A program made the translations under genes and the position numbers. A DNA stretch of 64,000 bases from Petrolisthes cinctipes (Eukaryota; Arthropoda; Malacostraca; Decapoda; Porcellanidae). The stretch is taken from the NCBI GenBank assembly GCA_033782935.1, contig JAWQEG010000505.1, positions 1 to 64,000 of the forward strand. The letters are read 5' to 3'. This document shows, piece after piece, positions 34,128 to 46,533 of the stretch. The stretch's first letter is position 1, and each line of letters starts with the position of its first letter. Below the pieces are notes generated by a model. That model was not told the DNA's origin. It saw nothing but the letters and a program-made list of their open reading frames with translations, and did not search any database.

Positions 34128-37100
34128 TTGCCGGCTGATGTCATCTCCTGGAATGTATGTGGTATCACCAGTTATGCTAAGCTCACTCAACTCAAGGCCT
34201 ATGTTTTTCGTTATCATCCCAGTGTTATTTTTCTCCAGGAAGCATTTCCAGGACGGCCGCTCGCTGCTGGGCAAGCTCCTCCCCTCTCAGGTTATGTGCC
34301 ATATGTTCATCTGGTAAGGAATGGGGTCCTGACTTACATACATAGCTCCTTGCCACATCGCCTTCTCCGTACCTGCACTGATCCTGACATGACCTTTCAG
34401 CTATTTGAGGTTCTACCTGGGAATGGAGTACTCCAACTATGTAATGTCTATTCTGCCCCAGCTAGACTCACTCTTGAGGCTCTTCCTTCTCCAACAGTGC
34501 GTGGTATGGTGTATATGGGAGATTTTAATGCTCGGCATTCTGATTTGGGTGATGGTACTGGCTCTATTAATCGTAATGGTGTTCGTCTCCTTTCATACAT
34601 TCGCAAGCATCATCTGACACACTGGGACACTGGCGGTGCCACTCATTGCCGGGGAGGTACTCTGGATTACATCCTCTCGTCTGGCCTGATAGCATCTCAG
34701 GTCCAGTGCTTCTCCGTGCCAGACTTATTCTCTGATCACATTGCTCTTCGGTTTCATTATTCTCTAACTGCTGGGTCAGGTGCTTCAGCCACTCGTTTGC
34801 GTATTGCTGTGCCCCCTAAATATTGCCCGACTTACATCTCATTTTTGGCCCATGTATTCCCTACATTTGACATATCATCAGCTGAACAGTTGTACTCTGA
34901 TCTTGTATCTGCTACTCATGACTTTTATAGGCTATATGTCTCCCGGCCACACCTCCAGCATCGCCATACTGCCCAATCCTGGACGCTGGATGCACGTATA
35001 CAGGAGGCAAAGGAGGAGGCTGAACGTGATGGCCTATTGTTTCAAGCCAACCCAACCCCTGACCTACTCCATCGTTACCAGATGTCTAGGGACGCTTTAG
35101 TTGCCCTGCAGGATTGTGCTCACACTGAGTCTTGGCAGCGGTTCACGGACAGCATCAACCAGCAAACAAGTGTGGCTTCTATGTGGCACCTCATCCGTCG
35201 GGTTGTTAAAAAGACACCGGCCACTGCTCGTCATCACACTCCTGCCGACTATTCCAAACAACTTGTCGATGCCTGGTCAGAACAATCTACCTCAGCCAGT
35301 CTACCCATCCACGTACAAGATGCACTCACTTCCCGTGCTGCTGTCCATCGGCTACATCTAATGTCTGCTCTGTTACAAGATGATGACGATGATGCAGAGG
35401 AGATAACTGAGGAGGAGTTGCGAAGTGCTCTCTCTCGGGGTAGAGCTTCTTCCCCTGGTGATGATGGTATTACTTATGCTGTGCTGCGCCTACTTCAACA
35501 AGTTCCTGGGAACCCTCTACTTCTACTGTACAATCTTTGTCTTCGTGACGGTTGTGTACCACGAGCCTGGACCAGCAGCACAATAATACCCATCCCTAAG
35601 CCCGGCACTGCGAAGTTCAGGCCTATTTCCCTTACTTCCTGTTTCTGTAAGGTTATGGAGATAATCTTACTCAATCGTCTCATGTACAGACTGCAGGATC
35701 ACCTTTCTCCATGGCTGTTTGGTTTCCTTCCCCAGCGGAGCACACATCACTGCCTAATCGACCTGTACACTCGCCTTAACAGGGACAGTGTGGTGGCCTT
35801 CATTGACCTTCGAAGTGCCTTCGATGCTGCTAATAGAGACGTCATTTTGGATCAACTGGTTGACTTTGGGATAAAGGGTAATCTACTACGGTGGATTCGG
35901 GGCTACCTGAGTAACAGGACCTCCCGTGTGTTTTTCAGTGGTGCACTCAGTCCTTTAAGCCGTTTTCATCTTGGTACGCCTCAAGGGGGTGTTCTCAGCC
36001 CATTGTTATTTAATATTCTGATGCATCGGTTGCTCACTTCTCTCCCTGATATTCCTGGAACTACAATTACAAGCTATGCAGATGATATCTGTGTTCATTT
36101 TACCTCACCAATGGATTTCCAGCGGTTTCTTGACTCCTTCTCTGTGGTCTCCTCTCACTGTGGCATTATTGTCTCCCCAGATAAGAGCAGAATATTCACC
36201 TGCCGCCTTCCTCAAGCTCAGCCAGTGTTCACCATTGGAGGGACTGTCATTCCCATGTGTTCCCAGTACTGCTACCTGGGTGCGCCAGTCAATATTTGGC
36301 CGATTGTCCCTGCCAGACCTCAAGACCATCCCATTGTCCAGGACTTATTGGGTCGTCTCCAGCGCCGACTTACACCACTTCAATGGCTATCTAACAACTC
36401 CTCGGGCATCTCCATCCCAGTAGCCAGGATCATCTATATTGCTTTTATCCGTTCAGTTGTTGATTACCTTTCCCCTGCTTTGATTCAACTTCCTAGGGCT
36501 ACTCTGGAAACTTTAGAAAAATTTCAGAATAGAGCAATGAGAATAATTCTCGGCTGTCCAATGTCGACCAGGATAGTGAACATGCAGCGTGAGTTGCGTC
36601 TTCCCCCATTAATCGAGAGAATTTATTGTAATGTTACTTGCTTCACTATCAAGTGCCTCCATTTCCCACATCTTTCACCCCATTACTCTCAGTTAGTCAG
36701 GACTTCTCTTAGACCAAACTACCCGGTCCCTCCCATACTGCCTGCTGGACGTACTCTTATAAGGTCTGTTTCCTCTGTGCTCCGTGGTCTTAATATAGAT
36801 ATAATGGTTGCAGACGTCCCCCCAGGGTCCCCTCCATGGATGCTACCAACACCTGATTTGAGCTTTACACCTACTTCCAAGTCGGAGCTGCCTTCCCTAC
36901 AGCGGCAGTTGGCTCTGGAACACATAGAAACAGTGACTTCCTCCATCACAGATCCATACTGCCTCTACACTGATGGCTCATTGCAGGTGGATGGTGCAGC
37001 AGGTTGTGCTGTTTTCTCGCCTGACATGGAGTCACCTCCAGGGGGCTGGGTTGGCCGTCGTCTCTGTAACCACTCTAGCTCAACATTGTGTGAACTGTAT

Positions 37101-37636
37101 GCCATTCTGGATGCTGTTAGTGTTGTTTGTCAACGTGGAGTGAATGCTGACATTTTTTGTGACTCCAAACCTGCCCTTCATTCCCTCTCTAGTGTTCAGC
37201 CCACACACTCTACTGTTATTCAGCAGATTTTATCGTTTTTGGCCTTATTGCGTCATCGTAAATTGACTGTCAAATTTTTATGGGTGCCATCCCATGTAGG
37301 TTTACGTCACAATGGTACAGTTGACAGACTCGCAAAGGAAGCCTGCCATCTGCCTCCTCGTGGTGTTGGACGGCTTCTCTCCCTGACATGTTACCTCTCT
37401 AAAGTCCGCTCCACCGCTCTCCTCCCTGTACGGCGACGCAGGGATGCAGAGAGCGGTGTCGCTTGTGTCGAGCGCCTCGTGCTAACACTATAGAGCACTA
37501 TTGCCTAGCCTGCCCCACTGTCCGACACTTGCTGCCCCAGAGCCTGCCACTTGATGTGGTTTGTCGACACCTGCTGAACCATCAGGTTCTGGAGGAACTT
37601 CTGGTGCGCCACCCTCGTTTTGGTGGATTTAAGTAG
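34128..37636 (+). pseudogene. LINE copy 1 ORF2: endonuclease, RT and RNase H, C-terminus lost
   Basis: Open from 34128 to 37493 (1121 codons). AP-type endonuclease: DVISWNVCGI, FLQEAFPG, MGDFNARHSDLG, LDYILSSG and FSDHIALRFH. RT: KFRPISLTSCFCKV, VVAFIDLRSAFD, GTPQGGVLSPLLFNILM and YADDICVH (catalytic box 36075-36086). RNase H: CLYTDGSLQVDGAAGCAVF, CELYAILDAV, FCDSKPAL and WVPSHVGLRHNGTVDRLAKE. All catalytic motifs are intact, the best-preserved RT of the three copies. Near 37451 a ~170-bp deletion removes the CCHC-like tail and shifts frame to an early stop. A lost G at the junction puts ORF2 in ORF1's frame behind TAG TGA with no nearby ATG. Confidence 0.9.
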
Positions 37637-37812
37637 GTCATGATGTAAATATTTGTCTGTATGCTTGTGCTTCATTCTGTTATGTTTTCGTGATGCGTGT
37701 GTGTGTGCGCATGTGTGTGTGGTTGTGTGTGTGTGTGGTCATTGGGTTCTCGTGAGTCCCGCCTACCCTTGTGTACTGTTGTCTGCATATTGACTGACGC
37801 TACGACGCAATG

Positions 37813-37850
<38 letters not shown>

Positions 37851-37919
37851 TGTGTACTTTTGTCTGCCTATTGACTGACGCTACGGCGCAATGAATTAAA
37901 AGAAAAAAAAGAAAAAAAA
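37637..37919 (+). repeat. LINE copy 1 3' UTR with duplicated poly(A) tail
   Basis: Contains (GT)n at 37695-37739, then TTGACTGACGCTACGACGCA and poly(A) 37817-37848. A second copy of the last ~50 bp (with CGGCGC instead of CGACGC) and a second A-rich tail end at 37919, directly before the target duplication. Confidence 0.85.
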
Positions 37920-37931
37920 ACAAGAGTTCCA

Positions 37932-39379
37932 CTGTCTCCATGTAGTGAGACACATGTGAAGCACTCAACACCTCCAAGCCTTACTCAATAAACTCGGAAC
38001 CTCGCAAGTCACAAAATATTGGTGTTATGTTTTATTAAATATATCCTATATTTACAGTACAGTATATAGTGTTCCACCTTCACTTGAACAATATCGTAAC
38101 ACAATGATGTAGTAATTATTATTGTTTGATTTTCATGGTTCCTGCCTACCCTTATGAAAATTAAAAAACATTATTGTTGCTGACATTGTGAGACAACCTG
38201 TAGTTCAGCTGCATTTGTAATTAGACTCCGGCACTTAACTATTGTTCAGGATGGTTAAACCCCTCAACAAGGACTAACATTCACTGATGTCAAATTAACG
38301 TGATTTTTATTGTTAAGTGTAGGTATTTCCTATGTTGATGGGTAATGACCATACACAGGACTGCTTTTCGTACTCATAAACTCTTTCTGTCATTTCAAAT
38401 TATCATACTTGGTTATTTACCGTGGGTCTTAAGACTGTATGTTCCACGGTATATCGTCTGTTCTGTGTGTGGATGGCAGTCTCTTCTTATTTTTCTTTCA
38501 TGTACAAAACTGTCTAAATCACTTGTCATGTAAATAGTATAATAAAAACAAGTGCTTGTATTGTACCTATATTTTTTATCCCGGTGGTGTTAAAAATAAA
38601 CTGTGAAACTAATCTCTTTAAGTGTTAATTTAATGGCTGGTTCCAAATGTCGACAAATCTAAATGCACGATATATAAGTATGCCAATTTCAGGCGAGCAA
38701 GGTTTGTCTCGTTATCTCCAAACAGTGTGAGGACAATACATGAAAATAAATATAAAAGAGTTTTCCGTCAGCACAGCCCCTTTACCTTTAACCCAAGCGA
38801 ACAGATGCTATTGGCCTGAGTAATTGATACGTTCGAAGCACGTGGAAAAATGGAGAATATTTTAGGAAGCAGGAATAAAAGATTGTCCATGGTTTTAGTT
38901 AGGTCTTGGGACTAATCCAGAGTCTTATAAATACAGAACCTGGACTGTAGTATTTTTACCCCCGCCATCCCTCTCCCATAAATAAGGCAACACTGCGTTA
39001 TTCTTGTTGATAAGAGACAGGGATAATATTTAACAGATCATCTTTCAACTGTGTTTAATTAAGGTTTGTATCTCTGATCTCTCCAATCGAGGCAAAGCTC
39101 GAGAGGTGACAAGAGATTACCCAAAACCATTACGCAAAACCATTAAGTAATTAATAGAAATATAAGCATTTTTCTCTGCAAAATCGGCGGTGGTTTTTCT
39201 TAACACGACCGCAAACGAATTTCTAATCACAACAGCAAAGTCGAGTTGGACAAATGTTTCCCTGGCACACCTTTCATTGTAAACTCTCCCTGTCCCATTC
39301 TTACTGTGTGGCGAGTTCCTGTATATAGCCTCTACCACCAAGATACCAACTACCGCTGCCTGCCGGATACGGAATCAAA
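37932..39379. other. No gene; AT-rich unique DNA
   Basis: No supported gene, long repeat or RNA in this stretch. Confidence 0.6.
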
Positions 39380-39717
39380 TTAAGGGGGTGCGGGAATATG
39401 GGGACAGGCTTGGGGGGGTATTGGGGGGTGCTGGAGTAGGGGGACAGGCTTGGAGGGGGTTTAGGGGGTGCGGGAATAGGGGGAAAGGCTGGGGGGGGGG
39501 GTTAGGGGGGGTGCGGGAATATGGGGACAGGCTTGGGGGGGTCGGGGGGGTGTTGGGGGGTAGCTTGAGTAGGGGGACATGCTTGGGGAGGGTGGGGTTA
39601 GAGGGGTGGGGGAATAGGAGACAGGCTTTCTACCCACCCCAAGCCTGTCCCCCTATTCCCGCACCCCCCACTCCCCCCCCCCCCCCAAGCTTGTCCCCTA
39701 CTCCCGCACCCTCTTAA
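39380..39717. mobile_element. G-rich palindrome GP-B
   Basis: TTAA at both ends. Left TTAAGGGGGTGCGGGAATAT, right TCCCGCACCCTCTTAA. The G-rich arm contains four GGGGACAGGCTTGGGGGG-like units before the turn near 39633, and the C arm has two. Frames are Gly/Arg repeat translations. Confidence 0.85.
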
Positions 39718-39882
39718 GAATGCAGTTTCTTGTATAAAGGTTGGACATTATCGCCGCGGTTTAACCCTATCAAATGCATCTCACAAGGCGATCGTTGCTT
39801 TGCGACCCTAGGTCTGTGGACAGTTTACTGAACGATAGTTTTGAAACACGAAAGGTTTTGGTCCGACAAAATGTAAACCATG

Positions 39883-40146
39883 CCCCGGGCATGGAGGTAG
39901 TATAGGTGGAGGCGCCAGTAGGACCTGATTTGTGAAGCCACCAATCTGTCATTTCCGGCGCCTTCAAGATGGCTCATACCTTTGTATGTCAGGTCAGAAG
40001 TCAGGTCAGAAGTCCACTTTTACTGAAACATATCTTTGTGTCCGCCATATTGAAGGCGCCGAAAATGACAGTTCGGCAGCTTCACTTTACTCACCTGGAT
40101 TAGTGAGCCATGGCGCCTCCACCTATACTACCTCCATGGCCCCGGG
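39883..40146. mobile_element. GGCGCC-rich foldback element
   Basis: CCCCGGGCATGGAGGTAGTA with GGTGGAGGCGCC at the left is mirrored by GGCGCCTCCACC with TACTACCTCCATGGCCCCGG at the right. Inner arms TGTCATTTCCGGCGCCTTCA and TGAAGGCGCCGAAAATGACA also pair. About 264 bp, non-coding; flanking duplication not clear. Confidence 0.8.
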
Positions 40147-40916
40147 ACAGTGACAGTCCCGGGTGACGCTTGCCAAGGTGTAGCCTAGTCTGCTCATTAT
40201 ACTACAAATGATTCCTCGTACTTGCTTTATATTTATATTTTTATTAAATATCTGGTAAATAACAGTAATTCTTTTTAATAAAAATATGGTAATGAGAAGA
40301 AATGGTGAATGTCGCTGCTACTTATACCCTATTTACTTGTTATATGTGTAGCCTAATATGTATATTCGTCGTGTATTGAAGCCTATTGTTGTACAGCCCT
40401 ATTTTTTTTATATTGTGTTCCTTTTAACACTTCTATAAATACGTAGCTATATTCACAATATTAATTATAAGTATATAATCAACACTGGAGGACACTGTGA
40501 CGGACGTTATAAAAATAACTTTACCGTGACAAAAACATTGCATTTCTCCGCGGTACAATTTGTTATTTTTTTCTTGATGCCTCACTTATTTCGCGTAATA
40601 TATACTTGGCACTTTAGTAACCTGACAGAATAATGATAGAGGATTACTTTTATTGTGAAAAAAATATCCATAGCATTAAAAATAAACGATAAAATACGAG
40701 TTGAAGTGAAACCAGCAGCTAAAAATGTTTATACCACTTTTTTCATATGGCAATATTTATTTACAATTATTACGCTACCATGACTAAAAATGGGTGGATG
40801 ATGTAGAGAAAATCCTCCTGCATGTCATGGTGGTATAAGATTGTAGATAAGACAGAAATTATTGCAGGGAACGTAATTTTAATGTTAAGATGTCACTTGA
40901 CGCTCCAAGGTGGACC

Positions 40917-41139
40917 CAGTGTTGCCAGGTATAGGGAAATTTATCTGTTTTAGGGAATTTTGGAGTCCACACAGGGAAATAATATACAGTTCGTTCACGA
41001 GTAAACAGGGAAATTTCTACCAGATGAAATACCAATAAGACCATCAATGTTCAAAAGTAAACTAGGAATAATTGAGGTAAAAAAGGAAATTCCGATGTTG
41101 AAGTAATAGAAATTTCATCAAGTTGACCTGGCAATACTG
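40917..41139. mobile_element. Possible MITE with CAGTGTTGCCAGGT ends
   Basis: Left CAGTGTTGCCAGGT, right ACCTGGCAATACTG, 223 bp apart, with GGGAAATTT-rich arms inside. A separate perfect small hairpin CAGTGTTGCCTGGTCAG/CTGACTGGTAACACTG follows at 41184-41226. No clear target duplication. Confidence 0.5.
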
Positions 41140-41235
41140 TCACAAGGCGACATTCACATGAGCGCGGGAAAACAACTGCACTCAGTGTTGCCTGGTCAGT
41201 TTATGTCATCTGACTGGTAACACTGTGTGGGGAAT

Positions 41236-41268
<33 letters not shown>

Positions 41269-41444
41269 CATTGCGCCGTAGCATCAGTCAATAGGCCTAC
41301 AACAGTACACAAGGGTAAGCGGGACTCACGAGAACCCAATAACCACATACACACACAAGCACACGCACATGCGCACACACACTCACATCACGAAAACATA
41401 ACAGAATGAAGCACAAGCATACAGACAAATATTTATATCATGAC

Positions 41445-44400
41445 CTACTTAAATCCACCAAAACGAGGGTGGCGCACCAGAAGTTCCTCCAGAACCTGAT
41501 GGTTCAGCAGGTGTCGACAAACCACATCAAGTGGCAGGCCCTGGGGCAGCAAATGTCGGACAGTGGGGCAGGCTAGGCAATAGTGCTCTATAGTGTTAGC
41601 ACGAGGCGCTCGACACAAGCGACACTCATTGAAGGGAGGCTCACCCTGCATCCCAGCAACCTGCCACGGTGGACGGTAGCCAAGCCTCAAACGAGCAGAG
41701 ACTACATTGTGCCTCCGAACCATGAGGCCTCGACGACGGTAGGAATATTTGTGATGGCAGACAGACTCGTAATGGGTGATGGAGATGCTGAAGGGCCTCT
41801 CTGCATCCCTGCGTCGCCGTACAGGGAGGAGAGCGACGGAGCGGACTTTAGAGAGGTAACATGTCAGGAAGAGAGGACGTCCAGCACCACGAGGAGGCAG
41901 ATGGCAGGCTTCCTTTGCGAGTCTGTCAACTGTACCATTGTGACGTAAACCTACATGGGATGGCACCCATAAAAATTTGACAGTCAAGTTACGGTGACAC
42001 AATAAGGCCAAAAACGATAAAATCTGCTGAATAACAGTAGAGTGTGTGGGCTGAACACTAGAGAGGGAATGAAGGGCAGGTTTGGAGTCACAAAAAATGG
42101 CAGCATTCACTCCACGTTGACAAACAACACTAACAGCATCTAGAATGGCATACAGTTCACACAATGTTGAGCTAGAGTGGTTACAGAGACGACGGCCAAC
42201 CCAGCCCCCTGGAGGTGACTCCAGGTCAGGCGAGAAAACAGCACAACCTGCTGCACCATCCACCTGCAATGAGCCATCAGTGTAGAGGCAGTATGGATCT
42301 GTGATGGAGGAAGTCACTGTTTCTATGTGTTCCAGAGCCAACTGCCGCTGTAGAGAAGGCAGCTCCGACTTGGAAGTAGGTGTGAAGCTCACATCAGGTG
42401 TTGGTAGCATCCATGGAGGGGGCCCTGGGGGGACGTCTGCAACCATTATATCTATATTAAGACCACGGAGCACAGAGGAAACAGACCTTATAAGAGTACG
42501 TCCAGCAGGCAGTATGGGAGGGACCGGGTAGTTTGGTCTAAGAGAAGTCCTGACTAACTGAGAGTAATGGGGTGAAAGATGTGGGAAATGGAGGCACTTG
42601 ACAGTGAAGCAAGTAACATTAGAATAAATTCTCTCCACTAATGGGGGAAGACGCAACTCACGCTGCATGTTCACTATCCTGGTCGACATTGGACAGCCGA
42701 GAATAATTCTCATTGCTCTATTTTGAAATTTTTCTAAAGTTTCCAGAGTAGCCCTAGGAAGTTGAATCAGAGCAGGGGAAAGGTAATCAACAACTGAACG
42801 GATAAAAGCAATATAGATGGTCCTGGCTACTGGGATGGAGATGCCCGAGGAGTTGTCCTGGACAATGGGATGGTCTTGAGGTCTGGCAGGGACAATCGGC
42901 CAAATATTGACTGGCGCACCCAGGTAGCAGTACTGGGAACACATGGTAATGACAGTCCCTCCAATGGTGAACACTGGCTGAGCTTGAGGAAGGCGGCAGG
43001 TAAATATTCTGCTCTTATCTGGGGAGACAATAATGCCACAGTGAGAGGAGGCCACAGAGAAGGAGTCAAGAAACCGCTGGAGATCCCTTGGTGAGGTAGA
43101 ATGAACACAGATATAATCAGCATAGCACGTAATTGTAGTTCCAGGAATATCAGGGAGAGAAGTGAGCAACCGATGCATCAGAATATTAAATAACAATGGG
43201 CTGAGAACACCACCTTGAGGCGTACCAAGATGAAAACTGCGCAAAGGACTGAGTGCACCACTGAAAAACACACAGGAGGTCCTGTTACTCAGGTAGCCCC
43301 GAATCCACCGTAGTAGATTACCCTTTATCCCAAAGTCAACCAGTTGATCCAAAATGACGTCTCTATTAGCAACATCGAAGGCACTTCGAAGGTCAATGTC
43401 CCTGGAAAGGCGAGAGTACAGGTCGATTAGGCAGTGATGTGTGCTCCGCTGGGGAAGGAAACCAAACAGCCATGGAGAGAGGCGATCCTGCAGTCTGTAC
43501 ATGAGACGATTGAGTAAGATTCTCTCCATAACCTTACAGAAACAGGAAGTAAGGGAAATAGGCCTGAACTTCGCAGTGCCGGGCTTAGGGATGGGTATTA
43601 TTGTGCTGCTGGTCCAGGCTCGTGGTACACAACCGTCACGAAGACAAAGATTGTACAGTCGAAGTAGAGGGTTCCCAGGAACTTGTTGAAGTAGGCGCAG
43701 CACAGCATAAGTAATACCATCATCACTAGGGGAAGAAGCTCTACCCCGAGAGAGAGCACGGCGCAACTCCTCCTTAGTTATCTCCTCTGCATCATCGTCA
43801 TCATCTTGTAACAGAGCAGACATTAGACGTAGCCGATGGACAGCAGCACGGGAAGCGAGTGCATCTTGTATGTGGATGGGTAGACTGGCTGGGGTAGATT
43901 GTTCTGACCAGGCATCGACAAGTTGTTTGGCATAGTCGGCAGGAGTGTGGTGACGAGCAGTGGCCGGTGTCTTTTTAACAACCCGACGGATGAGGTGCCA
44001 CATAGAAGCCACACTTGTTTGCTGGTTGATGCTGTCCGTGAACCGCTGCCAAGACTCAGTGTGAGCACACTCCTGCAGGGCAACTAAAGCGTCCCTAGAC
44101 ATCTGGTAACGATGGAGTAGGTCAGGGGTTGGGTTGGCTTGAAACAATAGGCCATCACGTTCAGCCTCCTCCTTTGCCTCCTGTATACGTGCATCCAGCG
44201 TCCAGGAGTGGGCAGTATGGCGATGCTGGAGGTGTGGCCGGGAGACGTATAGCCAATAAAAGTCATGAGTAGGAGATACAAGATCAGAGTACAACTGTTC
44301 AGCTGATGATATGTCAAATGTAGGGAATACATGGGCCATAAATAAGATGTAAGTCGGGCAATATTTAAGGGGCACAGCAATACGCAAACGAGTGGCTGAA

Positions 44401-45281
44401 GCACCTGACCCAGCAGTTAGAGAATAATGAAACCGAAGAGCAATGTGATCAGAGAATAAGTCTGGCACGGAGAAGCACTGGACCTGAGATGCTATCAGGC
44501 CAGACGAGAGGATGTAATCCAGAGTACCTCCCCGGCAATGAGTGGCACCACCAGTGTCCCAGTGTGTCAGATGATGCTTGCGGATGTATGAAAGGAGACG
44601 AACACCATTACGATTAATAGAGCCAGTACCATCACCCAAATCAGAATGCCGAGCATTAAAATCTCCCATATACACCATACCACGCACTGTTGGAGAAGGA
44701 AGAGCCTCAAGAGTGAGTCTAGCTGGGGCAGAATAGACATTACATAGTTGTAGTACTCCATTCCCAGGTAGAACCTCAAATAGCTGAAAGGTCATGTCAG
44801 GATCAGTGCAGGTACGGAGAAGGCGATGTGGCAAGGAGCTATGTATGTAAGTCAGGAGACCATTCCTTACCAGATGAACATATGGCACATAACCTGAGAG
44901 GGGAGGAGCTTGCCCAAGACCGAGCGGCCGTCCTGGAAATGCTTCCTGGAGAAAAATAACACTGGGATGATGACGAAAAACATAGGCCTTGAGTTGAGTG
45001 AGCTTAGCATAACTGGTGATACCACATACATTCCAGGAGATGACATCCAGCCGGCAATCACTAGCGAACTCTGTATTTGGAGGTAGAAGTCCGGTGAGTG
45101 GGGGCAGATGAGCGACCTGGAGAAGAAGATGGACCAGGAGAAGGAACTGACTCGAAAAGCTTTTCAAGGCGAGATGCAACAGTATCCATCTTTTCGGTAA
45201 AGGTAGTGACAGTTGAGATGATGGCCTGCTGAGCCTCGACCAAGGTGGAGAGTTTGGAGTCATTGGCAGCCTGCGCGGCAA
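41445..45281 (-). pseudogene. LINE copy 2 ORF2 with catalytic RT mutation
   Basis: Open for 1278 codons, of which the first ~80 overlap ORF1 in the +1 frame; recognisable endonuclease starts at DVISWNVCGI (about 45045). Endonuclease, RT, RNase H and a C-terminal finger (CRLCRAPRANTIEHYCLAC near 41600) are present. However, the catalytic YADD is YADY (codon 43113-43115, GAT to TAT), five residues before motif A (SVVAF) are lost, and 17 residues of the thumb region (a 51-bp deletion near 42856) are missing. So the frame is intact but the polymerase should be inactive. It shows what the full ORF2 C-terminus looks like, ending FGGFK at 41445. Confidence 0.92.
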
Positions 45282-46533
45282 CTAGCCCATCAATCCTGGC
45301 TTCAAGGGCAGAAAAGCGGTTTTCAAGAGCCGTACATCATGCCATGAGGGTAGCAACAGACTTGCGGAGGGCCAGGTCTGGAGGTGAGGCAGGGTTTGTA
45401 GGATGAGCAGACTGGGGAGGTGGTGGTGGTGGTGGTGGTGGTGGAGGCAGAGCAATAGTAGTGACACGAGCCTGGACCTTACGTCGAGTACATCCATGCC
45501 ACACGTTAACCCCTGGCTGAAGGCATCGTGGACACTTCCATCGAGACGTATCTTCAGGAGGTGAAGGCTCAGAGATGGAGGCAGCAGAACGTGATGGTTC
45601 ACCCCTGACAGGACACGTCTTGGAATCATGGTCGGCAGCACACCATGCACACTTCGGCCTGGCAGAACAGTACCGGGAGATATGCCCAACTCCCCAGCAC
45701 CTGTAGCACCAAGGCTGGTCATTATGAAGTTTCCTCACCTCACACGGTGGAAGACAAGGGAGGAAATCAAAGGAAATCTCATTTGGAGGTGGATCAGGTT
45801 GACTCCAGACAACAACAATACGGCTAATGGGGGAACCATCTTGGAAAAAACGACGGGCAAAGTACACACCAGGGTATCCTTTGGGAAGTTTCGGGTCAAC
45901 ATCAATAGGAAAACGGGTGAGGATGAAGCTGGGGAACTTACGAGGCCTCTCAGGTGAGTCTTCAAGAATGAGAGGCAGAGATAAAAATTCACCAGCCTTC
46001 ACTCTATCAATGATGTCCTGACGCTTCCTAGAGATGTAGACAAACCGGGAGGTGACAGCAGCCATCTTGACTTCAGCCAGTTCACGCTGCAACTGGAAGG
46101 CCCCGTTGACATCAGACAACCAACGCAGCTTTGTGTCTGTAGATGGGTTTTCAGAGAAGGAGAGTTTGACATAGGCATCTCTCGGGGCAAAAGCAGGAAG
46201 GTTGGACGAGAGCAAGGAGTTGGTATACAAAGAAGAAACACCAGGGTGAGGCAGAGAAGGTACGTCGTGCACAGCTGAAGCACCCTTGGCAGTCTTGGCA
46301 GCTGGAGGTAAACAGTCCACACCATCGGAATACTGCGAGGAGTCGGACGAGGCATCAACAGGTCGCTTGGTAGAGGTTGAGGAGGTGGACGGCTGCAACC
46401 TGTGCTGCGGAGTGACCGAGGAGAGGGGGGGAGGGTTGCGAGAAGGCAGCTCAGGCCAGTGATCCTCAATTGGAGACTCGTCTTCCTCCGACATTGCCAA
46501 GTCGGCCTCCAAGCAGGAATCCGCACTCTCCAT
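45061..46533 (-). pseudogene. LINE copy 2 ORF1 with one premature stop
   Basis: ATG at 46533 (46531-46533). The frame is continuous through the acidic N-terminus and the ~60-residue segment missing from copy 1 (YPGVYFARRFFQDGSPISRI). Three finger clusters follow: CYRCWGVGHISRYC (CX2CX4HX4C), CAWCAADHDSKTC (CX2CX3HX4C) and CPRCLQPGVNVWHGC. Then come a Pro10 run and the coiled-coil-like region. At 45337-45339 a CGA arginine codon of the other copies is TGA, a CpG-type C-to-T change. The frame stays open beyond it to the natural TAG at 45061-45063 (SKYRVR end). Apart from this nonsense codon it is the most complete ORF1 in the window. Confidence 0.9.

Larger units (their letters stand above)
32526..37931 (+). 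mobile_element. I-group non-LTR retrotransposon, copy 1 (with target-site duplication)
   Basis: The element body is 32538-37919, bracketed by a perfect 12-bp duplication ACAAGAGTTCCA (32526-32537 and 37920-37931). It has a TG-rich 5' UTR starting GAGTCTCGCTCC, ORF1 (CCHC nucleic-acid-binding), ORF2 (endonuclease, reverse transcriptase, RNase H), a 3' UTR with (GT)n, and poly(A). RNase H behind the RT places it among I-group elements (I/LOA/Nimb and relatives) rather than Jockey. Lesions: a 179-bp deletion in ORF1, a 1-bp loss at the ORF1/ORF2 junction and a ~170-bp deletion near the ORF2 end. The 3' tail is present twice. Confidence 0.95.

Noticed and set aside
33460..34317. 285-codon plus-strand frame with His-rich run
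   Set aside because: A shadow of LINE copy 1 ORF1 in another frame; the His run comes from the CCA/CAC codons of the ORF1 proline tract. The matching minus-strand frames in copies 2 and 3 were dropped for the same reason.
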